Assembly (NCBI RefSeq): GCF_020164495.1
Contig: NZ_JAIQYZ010000006.1
Coordinates: forward strand, 1-64,000
Source of the DNA: Psychroflexus lacisalsi
GTDB lineage: Bacteria; Bacteroidota; Bacteroidia; Flavobacteriales; Flavobacteriaceae
Reading direction: 5' to 3'
DNA: 64,000 nucleotides
Every line of letters begins with the position of its first letter. Positions within the stretch are counted from its first letter, which is position 1. Made by a program: the position numbers and the translations under genes. Under the pieces are notes generated by a model. It had not been told where the DNA came from and made no database searches. It worked only from the letters and a program-made list of their open reading frames with translations. Below are positions 57,885 through 64,000 of this stretch, piece after piece.

Positions 57885-59255
57885 TTAGAGATTTGGTACC
57901 GTCACGCTCTCTCCTATCCAACAGTTAGAAAATGAGATTTTTTTACCAGCTGCATCTTCCTGAAAGATATCAGATTTTTGCGGAGCTCTACCATTATAAC
58001 TTTCTACTGTTGCGCTAACATTTGAACTTAGAGAAGGATCTACACGTCCCGCTCTCTTTGCATAATCTGCTGCCAACCAGTAAACTGATCTTTTTTCGAA
58101 AACGGTTGTTCCACAATCGTTTGCACTTTTAGCATACATTTCTGCAATTTTCAAATAAGCAACTCCCAAAGATGGCTTGTTATCCAAAGCTCTTCTGTAA
58201 TAAGATCTTGCTTGAGAAAAGCTACCTTGTGCTTTGTAATTGTTTGCTATTCTGTAATAAATTCTAGATTTTCTTGATTTATCTTTTGCTAGCTCTGCAG
58301 CTTCATTTAGATAAGCCAATGCTTTTTTTCTATTACCTTCAGCTTCAGCTAGCTGTCCTAATGAATAAGCAGAATTTGCTGATGGCTCGATTTTATGAAG
58401 AGCTTCAGAAACTTTAAAGAATAAAGGATCCTCAGTACAATCTTTTGCAGACAATCTAGCGTTTGCATTTCTTAACCAATCTACATCACCTTTTTTCGCC
58501 TCAAAGTCTTTGTTGTATAAAGGAATCAAGTTATCACAATCAGCTTTCGAACCAAGTAATGAATTTACACTGCCTTTAATTTTAGTATAGTTTCTTAAGT
58601 AAATCTCAGAGTTTTTAAGGATTCTGGACTCTCTACGTGTTAACTCTTCCTGTGCTTCCTGCTTTTCGATAAGAGGCTTAGCTTCTGCTGCCTTATCGTT
58701 TTCCTGAGTCTCGATAAGCTCAATCACTTCATCATACTTATCAAATAAGAATTGGATATCTCTTTCTCCTGCATCATTTAAATCATTAGCGATTCTAAAG
58801 TATGCGTAAATCGCAACTGGTGAAGAAAAATTATCCTTGTCTGTTTCAACAACCTTTTCGAATGATTCAAGTCTTTCCTCTAAACTTCCAACTTCATGCT
58901 TATACTTGATCATTGCAACATCTGCCAACATATCGCCTTCCTTGGTATCATTTGGAAACTTCTCCAAACGCATCATTTGGTTATTGATATATTCTTGGAT
59001 TAACTCTTGTTTTCTTTCTTCAGTTTCAGCAACGTCTATCATATCTTCAAGCATTTTTGCACCACGTTGATAGATTAGTTTATTGAAATCTGAACAGTTT
59101 TCCAGCAATTGCTTGTATTTAGGATAAGCATCACTGAAATTGTTAACTTTAGCACTTTCGTTAAACAAACTAAGTGTAACTGTACAATCTTGAGCACTTG
59201 CCACGTTAAACGCGAAGAATACTCCCAAAAGTGTAAAAGCGATTTTAAACTTCAT
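57885..59255 (-). CDS. Secreted TPR-repeat protein
   Basis: 456 residues with a signal peptide (1-21, ending ASA). An alpha-helical body carries tetratricopeptide repeats at about 300-375 (SAYSLGQLAEAEGNRKKALA; SRIYYRIANNYKAQGSFSQA; SLGVAYLKIAEMYAKSA). The C-terminus FSNCWIGESVTVPN may be a small beta-cap. Role unknown, probably envelope protein interaction. It sits between the outer-membrane protein gene and lptC. Confidence 0.8.
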   Translation of the reverse strand: MKFKIAFTLLGVFFAFNVASAQDCTVTLSLFNESAKVNNFSDAYPKYKQLLENCSDFNKLIYQRGAKMLEDMIDVAETEERKQELIQEYINNQMMRLEKFPNDTKEGDMLADVAMIKYKHEVGSLEERLESFEKVVETDKDNFSSPVAIYAYFRIANDLNDAGERDIQFLFDKYDEVIELIETQENDKAAEAKPLIEKQEAQEELTRRESRILKNSEIYLRNYTKIKGSVNSLLGSKADCDNLIPLYNKDFEAKKGDVDWLRNANARLSAKDCTEDPLFFKVSEALHKIEPSANSAYSLGQLAEAEGNRKKALAYLNEAAELAKDKSRKSRIYYRIANNYKAQGSFSQARSYYRRALDNKPSLGVAYLKIAEMYAKSANDCGTTVFEKRSVYWLAADYAKRAGRVDPSLSSNVSATVESYNGRAPQKSDIFQEDAAGKKISFSNCWIGESVTVPNL

Positions 59256-59267
59256 AATTTTAAGTAT

Positions 59268-60518
59268 TTAATTATATTTAGATTTAATAAACCATTTGTC
59301 GTTGAAAGAAAAACTCATAAACACACTTATAAAATTCTCTTGTATCAAGTTATTAGATGTAGTACCTCTTTCAAAATATTCAACTCCTATGTTGGCATTG
59401 GTAAAAACCCGACCAGCAGGTAATCCTAGACCAAATGATATGCCAAACTCATTTATATCTTCACCTCTATATTGCAAACCACTCTCTTCGTATCTTATTC
59501 CAGCTCTATAAACTATTCTTTTGAAGTAACTTACAGGATCGTTGTACCTTGGAATATAAAATCCACCGAATTTGAACGTGCTTGCTTCTTTTTGCACAAC
59601 TTCAGAACCAAAATTGAAACCCAATTCAGAAAAATCACCGGCTGTGTAGTTTTCATACTCCAAACCAACAAACCATTTTCTGTCTTGACCAAGTCCTAAA
59701 CCAAAAGCGTACATTTCTGGCAAGTCAATTTCCGTATCAACAGGATCTACATTAATTTGATTTACAACATTTTCTGCTCCATTCTGTCCTTGCTGAATGG
59801 TAGATAATTCTCTCCTTCTGCTTACGTCCAGAGAAGATTCAGTCTCATATCTAACCGACGATTTCAAGGTGATTTTATTGCTTAATTTAACATCGTAAAG
59901 AGCACCAATATCAAATGAAAATCCTTTTATATCAGTAAAGTTAATTTCTCTTGATGCAAACTGAACTTGATTTCTGAAAATTATAGCTTTATTCTCTATA
60001 TCACCAAAGTTATAATTTGCTGTACCTCCAAGTCTTAAATTTTTAATAGGCTCAAAACCTACTGAGAAATAAACTGTATTTAGCCCTCCTCGACCTTCAA
60101 ATCTAGAAATAGATGTTTGTGAGCTCTCTTCCAATTCGTAGCCTACAGCGCTTCTTGGCTTGACACCAAAGCCAACACCTAAATTATTGAAAGGCAATCC
60201 AATACTTATATAATCTAATGTGAAGTAATTTATGTCAGTTGATGTTGTATTGGTTTTCAGCTTAGTTGAATTAGCTGTGACACCAGCAGAAAAAGCTGTC
60301 AGTTGTAAATCTGAATATGCTGCAGGGTTTCTTAAGTTAAGGTGTATGCTATCACTAAAAGTGGCTAAACCACCCATTGATCTATTTTCCACCGTTCCTC
60401 TAAATGCTTTGGTTCCTAAACCTAGGAAAGAATAAGGTGATGAAGAACCCTCTTGCGCTGAAGTAGAAAATCCTGCAATAAGTAATATCGAGATAAAAAG
60501 AATAAATCTTGTGAACAT
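59268..60518 (-). CDS. Outer-membrane beta-barrel protein, FadL/PorV-like
   Basis: 416 residues, signal peptide (1-21, ending STSA). EGSSSPYSFLGLGTKAFRG and RSMGGLATFSDS are typical starts of Bacteroidetes barrels of the OmpP1/FadL-related type. Alternating aromatic strands end in FISVFMSFSFNDKWFIKSKYN-like sequence, fitting a terminal strand. Its cargo is unknown. It overlaps the coaX gene end by one base. Confidence 0.78.
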   Translation of the reverse strand: MFTRFILFISILLIAGFSTSAQEGSSSPYSFLGLGTKAFRGTVENRSMGGLATFSDSIHLNLRNPAAYSDLQLTAFSAGVTANSTKLKTNTTSTDINYFTLDYISIGLPFNNLGVGFGVKPRSAVGYELEESSQTSISRFEGRGGLNTVYFSVGFEPIKNLRLGGTANYNFGDIENKAIIFRNQVQFASREINFTDIKGFSFDIGALYDVKLSNKITLKSSVRYETESSLDVSRRRELSTIQQGQNGAENVVNQINVDPVDTEIDLPEMYAFGLGLGQDRKWFVGLEYENYTAGDFSELGFNFGSEVVQKEASTFKFGGFYIPRYNDPVSYFKRIVYRAGIRYEESGLQYRGEDINEFGISFGLGLPAGRVFTNANIGVEYFERGTTSNNLIQENFISVFMSFSFNDKWFIKSKYN

Positions 60519-61249
60519 TAATTTGAGTTGAGTTGTAGAATTTTATTTAATCCTTTCAATAGAAAATTAGAAGTGGCAAATATGCTATTTTTTATAGATG
60601 CTGACAACAAATAATAATCTCCGCCTGTTAAAACAACTGTTAAATCTTCATAATCAGTGAGATAATCTTCAATATAAGCATCTATTTCATAGCAAATTGA
60701 TTTGTAAACTCCGATATGCATTGCTTCATGTGTAGATTTACCTATATAATGATCCGGCTGGGTTGTTTTTTTGAGTAATGGTAACTTTCCTGTAAAGGTA
60801 TGCATAGCTCTGTATCTCATTCGCAAACCTGGAGAAATGGCTCCACCTTGATACACCGAATTTTTATCTATAAAGTCGTATGTGATGCATGATCCCGCAT
60901 CAATAACCAAAACATTCTGTTTTGAAAATAGTTCTGCAGCTGCTGCAACAAGTGCTATTCTATCTAAACCTAGAGTCTCTGGAGTTTTATAATCATTAGT
61001 AAAATTCAAAATACTTTGATGTGAAAATTTCACAAGATGTAGGTTCTCAGATAACGTTTTATAAAGGTTTGCTGAAATTTCTGCAGTGGATGAAATAATA
61101 CCTTTTGAAAGATTTGGATACGTCTGAAATATGTTTTGAAGGGATTCTCCTGCTTGTTCTGGGTCTATGGCAATTTTTTCTATCAATAAGCTTTCATCAA
61201 ACACAGCAAATTTGATTTGGGTATTTCCTATATCGACGATTAAATTCAT
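60518..61249 (-). CDS. coaX: Type III pantothenate kinase
   Basis: 243 residues from the ATG at 61249 (MNLIVDIGNTQIKFAVFD); six upstream residues in the longer frame are unlikely. It catalyses the first step of CoA synthesis. Motifs of the ASKHA-fold CoaX: DIGNT at 6-10, LGLDRIALVAAA near 93, VIDAGSCITYDFID with the metal Asp near 115, and GGAISPGLRMR near 135. CAAAGATA at 61265-61272 reads TATCTTTG on its strand, a fair -7 box just before the start. It leads the envelope gene block. Confidence 0.93.
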   Translation of the reverse strand: MNLIVDIGNTQIKFAVFDESLLIEKIAIDPEQAGESLQNIFQTYPNLSKGIISSTAEISANLYKTLSENLHLVKFSHQSILNFTNDYKTPETLGLDRIALVAAAAELFSKQNVLVIDAGSCITYDFIDKNSVYQGGAISPGLRMRYRAMHTFTGKLPLLKKTTQPDHYIGKSTHEAMHIGVYKSICYEIDAYIEDYLTDYEDLTVVLTGGDYYLLSASIKNSIFATSNFLLKGLNKILQLNSN

Positions 61250-61298
61250 AGCTAAATTAAAGCCCAAAGATAAGGATAAGAATATTTCATGTTTTCTT

Positions 61299-61328
61299 TT
61301 GTTTAATTAAATAATGGTTTTATATTTG
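61299..61328 (+). promoter_or_regulatory. tRNA-Phe promoter, exact Bacteroidetes consensus
   Basis: TTG (61299-61301), then exactly 19 bases, then TATATTTG (61321-61328): a perfect TTG-N19-TAnnTTTG. The tRNA begins 17 bases later. Confidence 0.85.
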
Positions 61329-61344
61329 CACCCGCATTAAAATT

Positions 61345-61417
61345 GGTGCCTTAGCTCAGTTGGTAGAGCAATGGACTGAAAATCCATGTGTCCCTGGTTC
61401 GATTCCTGGAGGCACCA
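61345..61417 (+). tRNA. tRNA-Phe (GAA)
   Basis: A 73-base cloverleaf. The acceptor stem GGTGCCT pairs fully with AGGCACC, and the discriminator is A at 61417. The D-loop has TAGCTCAGTTGG. The anticodon loop CTGAAAA carries GAA, read as Phe, in a stem ATGGA/TCCAT. The T-loop is TTCGATTC. The T-stem CCTGG/CCTGG has one T-T mismatch in the middle. CCA is not encoded in full (ACC then T). The 3' part is repeated downstream in altered form. Confidence 0.97.
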
Positions 61418-61423
61418 CCTTTT

Positions 61424-61455
61424 AAACCTTAACTTTAATTAGTTGAGGTTTTTTT
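61424..61455 (+). terminator. tRNA-Phe terminator
   Basis: AACCTTAACT (61425-61434) pairs with AGTTGAGGTT (61441-61450) around TTAATT, followed by a T run. Copies lie at 61794-61825 and, with one A-to-G change, at 62164-62195. Confidence 0.85.
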
Positions 61456-61466
61456 ATTTTTAGTCT

Positions 61467-61748
61467 ATGCATTTTCTTTATATCATTTACAGTCCTAAAA
61501 CCAATAAATTTTATGTCGGTGAAACTAAAAATGTTGAGCAAAGGCTTGCCTTGCATAATCAGCACAGCTTTAAAAAAGCATTCACTACCAGTGCTAAGAA
61601 CTGGGTCATTAAATTATCTTTTGAGTGCAAGTCCAGAGAAGAAGCTTTAGATCTGGAACAGTTTATTAAACGAATGAAAAGTAAAGTCTTTATCCAAAAA
61701 ATCATCAAGGATCCTAATATTCTAAAAGATATTCTCAATAAAAAATAA
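61467..61748 (+). CDS. Small GIY-YIG endonuclease, copy 1
   Basis: 93 residues, one GIY-YIG domain of the small UPF0213/YhbQ-like size. The motif reads LYIIYS (4-9) and FYVGET (15-20). The catalytic Arg is probably Arg26 in EQRLALHN and the metal Glu is Glu64 in LDLEQFIKR. No DNA-binding domain is attached. It begins just 12 bases after the tRNA-Phe terminator T run, with no promoter or good ribosome site recognised, so expression may depend on readthrough from the tRNA. Its stop is followed at once by an altered copy of the tRNA 3' end. Family sure; role (mobile, repair, or tRNA-site nuclease) unknown. Confidence 0.9.
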   Translation: MHFLYIIYSPKTNKFYVGETKNVEQRLALHNQHSFKKAFTTSAKNWVIKLSFECKSREEALDLEQFIKRMKSKVFIQKIIKDPNILKDILNKK

Positions 61749-61836
61749 GTCCCTGGTTCCCCCGAAGCGTCGGGGCTGGAGGCACCACCTTTTAAACCTT
61801 AACTTTAATTAGTTGAGGTTTTTTTATTTTTAGTCT

Positions 61837-62118
61837 ATGCATTTTCTTTATATCATTTACAGTCCTAAAACCAATAAATTTTATGTCGGTGAAACTAAAA
61901 ATGTTGAGCAAAGGCTTGCCTTGCATAATCAGCACAGCTTTAAAAAAGCATTCACTACCAGTGCTAAGAACTGGGTCATTAAATTATCTTTTGAGTGCAA
62001 GTCCAGAGAAGAAGCTTTAGATCTGGAACAGTTTATTAAACGAATGAAAAGTAAAGTCTTTATCCAAAAAATCATCAAGGATCCTAATATTCTAAAAGAT
62101 ATTCTCAATAAAAAATAA
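61837..62118 (+). CDS. Small GIY-YIG endonuclease, copy 2
   Basis: 93 residues, with the same protein as copy 1 and apparently the same DNA, so the duplication is recent or kept uniform by gene conversion. All motif residues (Tyr5, Tyr16, Gly18, Arg26, Glu64) are present. It sits in the same frame of tRNA fragment, terminator and ORF. Confidence 0.9.
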   Translation: MHFLYIIYSPKTNKFYVGETKNVEQRLALHNQHSFKKAFTTSAKNWVIKLSFECKSREEALDLEQFIKRMKSKVFIQKIIKDPNILKDILNKK

Positions 62119-62206
62119 GTCCCTGGTTCCCCCGAAGCGTCGGGGCTGGAGGCACCACCTTTTAAACCTTAGCTTTAATTAGTTGAGGTTTTTTTATTTT
62201 TAGTCT

Positions 62207-62365
62207 ATGCATTTTCTTTATATCATTTACAGTCCTAAAACCCATAAATTTTATGTCGGTGAAACTAAAAATGTTGATAAAAGACTGGAAGTGCATAATT
62301 CACATACATTCAATGGAGCGTTTACTAAAGGTGCAGAAAATATCAAAAAAGGGGCTTGCTTATAA
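62207..62365 (+). pseudogene. GIY-YIG endonuclease, copy 3, truncated chimera
   Basis: 52 residues. The first 23 codons match copies 1 and 2 except Asn13 to His. From codon 24 the text changes to a related but different GIY-YIG protein (VDKRLEVHNSHTFNGAFTKG), then ends early after IKKGACL. The GIY, YIG and Arg motifs remain, but the C-terminal helix with the metal Glu is lost, so nuclease activity is unlikely. It suggests recombination between two paralogues followed by an internal deletion. Confidence 0.8.
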
Positions 62366-62375
62366 GTATTTTAAA

Positions 62376-62415
62376 AATTCAAAAACCCCAGACAAATGTC
62401 TGGGGTTTTTGAATT
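62376..62415. terminator. Strong bidirectional terminator closing the array
   Basis: A perfect 19-bp inverted repeat, AATTCAAAAACCCCAGACA (62376-62394) and its complement (62397-62415), separated by only two bases. It is 25 bases after the stop of the minus-strand peptidase gene and has T runs on both strands. Confidence 0.88.
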
Positions 62416-62439
62416 AAATTAGGTATATAATAGAAATTA

Positions 62440-64000
62440 TTACATCTCCTCGTAGCCCATATTATAAAAAGTAAATGCAAAAATATCTGCATATTCTTGA
62501 ATAATTTTTGAGGTTGGTTTTCCAGCTCCATGTCCAGCATCCGTTTCAATGCGTATCAAAGTTGGGTTATCACCAGCTTGCTTACTTTGCAGCTCTGCAG
62601 CAAATTTAAAGCTATGCGCTGGGACAACTCTGTCGTCATGATCTCCGGTAGTCACCAAAGTCGCAGGATATTCAGTTCCCTCATTGATGTTGTGTAAAGG
62701 GGAATAACCTCTTAAATATTCAAACATTTCTGGATTATCCTCAGAAGTTCCATAATCGTAAGCCCATCCTGCACCAGAAGTAAAAGTATGGTAACGCAAC
62801 ATGTCCAAAACACCCACAGCTGGAAGTGCTACTTGCATCAAATCTGGTCTTTGCGTCATTGTAGCCCCAACCAAAAGTCCACCGTTAGAACCTCCGCGGA
62901 TGGCTAGTTTATTAGAAGAAGTGTACTTTTCATCAATTAGATATTCTGCAGCAGCAATGAAATCGTCAAAAACATTTTGCTTTTTCATTTTGATCCCTGC
63001 ATTATGCCACTCTTTACCGTATTCACCGCCTCCCCGTAAATTGGCAACAGCATAAATTCCTCCATTTTCTAGCCAAACTGTATTTGCCGTGCTAAATGAT
63101 GGCGTCAATGAAATATTAAATCCTCCGTACCCATAAAGCATAGTTGGATGTGTACCATCCAATTCAATTCCTTTCTTATGGGTGATGATCATTGGAATTT
63201 TTGTTCCGTCTTTAGAAGTATAAAATATCTGCTTGCTTGTATAGGCTTCAGTATCAAAATCTATAGCAGGTTTTTGATAAACTTCATAAGTACCACTTTC
63301 AGGATTGTATTTATAAATCGTTCCTGGTGTCGTGTAATTAGTAAAAGAGAAATAAAGCTCTTCAGCCTCTTTCTTTCCTCCAAAGCCACCAACAGAACCT
63401 GCTCCAGGAAGTTCAACTTGACGTACTAGTTCTCCTGAATAGTCATATTGTTTAACTTGAGAAACTGCATCTACCATATATTCTGCAAAGAAATAGCCAG
63501 ATCCTGTAGATGGTGACAATACGTTTTCAGTTTCAGGTATAAAATCTACCCAGTTTTCCGGTTGAGGTGAACTGGCATCGACGGTCACAATCTTTTTGTT
63601 GGGCGCCTCTTTATCTGTGACAATAAATAACTTGCTACCATCATTTTCTATGATATATACATCACTATCGTAAGTGTCTATAACGTCAACAAATTCAGAA
63701 TTTGATTTGGTTAAATCTTTTATCATCAAACGGTTACCAGAAGTCGATTTAGAAGCAGAAACGATCAAGTAATGGCTGTCTTCGGTCACACTCCCAGAAA
63801 CATATCTATGTTTTTGTTCTTCAGTTCCTCCATAAATAAGTAAATCTTCATCCTGAGAAGTTCCTAACTTATGGTAGTAAAGTTTATGTTGATCTGTTTT
63901 AGCTGATAATTCACTACCCTCAGGCTTGTCATAGCTAGAGTAGTAAAAACCGTCGTTGTCTTTCCATGAAATCCCGCTGAATTTCACATCCACAATAGTA
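62440..64000 (-). CDS. S9A prolyl oligopeptidase, partial (5' end beyond window)
   Basis: 519 codons of open frame to the window edge; full-length enzymes have about 700 residues, so roughly the first quarter is missing and the GTG near 63993 is not a start. The visible part holds most of the seven-bladed propeller and the hydrolase domain. Triad: Ser in [13 protein letters not shown], Asp in [13 protein letters not shown], His in [24 protein letters not shown] is the usual S9A block before the oxyanion region. It cleaves proline-containing peptides, probably in the periplasm in this phylum. The terminator at 62376-62415 ends it. Confidence 0.93.
   Translation of the reverse strand, partial: TIVDVKFSGISWKDNDGFYYSSYDKPEGSELSAKTDQHKLYYHKLGTSQDEDLLIYGGTEEQKHRYVSGSVTEDSHYLIVSASKSTSGNRLMIKDLTKSNSEFVDVIDTYDSDVYIIENDGSKLFIVTDKEAPNKKIVTVDASSPQPENWVDFIPETENVLSPSTGSGYFFAEYMVDAVSQVKQYDYSGELVRQVELPGAGSVGGFGGKKEAEELYFSFTNYTTPGTIYKYNPESGTYEVYQKPAIDFDTEAYTSKQIFYTSKDGTKIPMIITHKKGIELDGTHPTMLYGYGGFNISLTPSFSTANTVWLENGGIYAVANLRGGGEYGKEWHNAGIKMKKQNVFDDFIAAAEYLIDEKYTSSNKLAIRGGSNGGLLVGATMTQRPDLMQVALPAVGVLDMLRYHTFTSGAGWAYDYGTSEDNPEMFEYLRGYSPLHNINEGTEYPATLVTTGDHDDRVVPAHSFKFAAELQSKQAGDNPTLIRIETDAGHGAGKPTSKIIQEYADIFAFTFYNMGYEEM

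Larger units (their letters stand above)
61406..62277 (+). repeat. 370-bp tandem array of tRNA 3' end, terminator and GIY-YIG gene
   Basis: The period is exactly 370 bp: the acceptor-end text GGCACCACCT recurs at 61411, 61781 and 62151, and the GIY-YIG ATG at 61467, 61837 and 62207. The first two ORF units appear the same throughout. Identity with the third holds, apart from two single changes, until 62277 and then stops. Each later unit begins with a tRNA-Phe 3' fragment (61750-61787 and 62120-62157) in which the T-loop is replaced by CCCCGAAGCGTCGGGG, a 6-bp stem hairpin. The D-arm and anticodon arm are not repeated, so the copies cannot make a tRNA. Confidence 0.93.

Noticed and set aside
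61750-61787. Second functional tRNA gene
   Set aside because: Only the altered T-arm and 3' acceptor strand are present; there is no 5' acceptor strand, D-arm or anticodon.
61406-62365. CRISPR array
   Set aside because: The repeats are 370 bp long, contain ORFs and have no short spacer pattern; no cas genes occur in the window.

Overview
The window is a chromosomal segment of an AT-rich member of the Bacteroidota, most likely family Flavobacteriaceae; genus is not decided. Support: the -7 promoter element TAnnTTTG appears before several genes, and many genes belong to families typical of the group (XrtF exosortase pair, HYC_CC_PP protein, GYDIA-type GHMP kinase with a class II HMG-CoA reductase, DUF6705, SigZ, S16 with a long charged tail).

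Layout. 1-4660 is a decayed accessory strip: an IS110-type transposase remnant, a chimeric SGNH-hydrolase-like gene with no usable start for its full reading frame, inverted cassette-like repeats, a DUF6705 protein, and a lipoprotein with a JAMM/MPN-like domain broken by a stop and a frameshift. 4661-11719 (minus strand) holds katG and a four-gene set (membrane Fe-S protein, FAD oxidoreductase, TIGR04283-type glycosyltransferase, DUF547 protein). 11975-15584 is the sulfate activation operon cysQ-cysC-cysD-cysN behind a palindrome plus promoter. 16020-23071 is purH followed by the elongasome operon mreB-mreC-mreD-PBP2-rodA. rimM and rpsP follow on the minus strand, then sigZ with a newly noticed 37-residue peptide gene rich in cysteine. 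25219-28742 encodes an exonuclease, a fused peptide-type ABC ATPase and DNA polymerase IV.

28739-37042 (minus) is a Cus/Czc-type heavy-metal efflux locus (HYC_CC_PP, RND pump, TolC, a permease fragment, adaptor, HMA-MauE protein), next to the XrtF exosortase pair. 38181-46476 carries a GAF protein and capsule/exopolysaccharide genes (epimerase/dehydratase, Wza, Wzc, NlpC/P60), then comEC. 46473-51119 (minus) has thioredoxin, a POT peptide transporter and dipeptidyl peptidase IV, fitting peptide scavenging. 51322-53543 holds two mevalonate-route genes. 53602-61249 (minus) is an envelope block: SurA/PpiD-like isomerase, CBS membrane protein, LptC, TPR protein, outer membrane protein, CoaX.

The right end (61299-62415) is the most unusual part. 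A tRNA-Phe gene with a textbook promoter is followed by a 370-bp tandem array. Each unit carries the tRNA 3' end with its T-loop replaced by a GC-rich hairpin, the tRNA terminator, and a small GIY-YIG endonuclease gene. Two units are the same and a third is a truncated chimera. A partial prolyl oligopeptidase gene closes the window.
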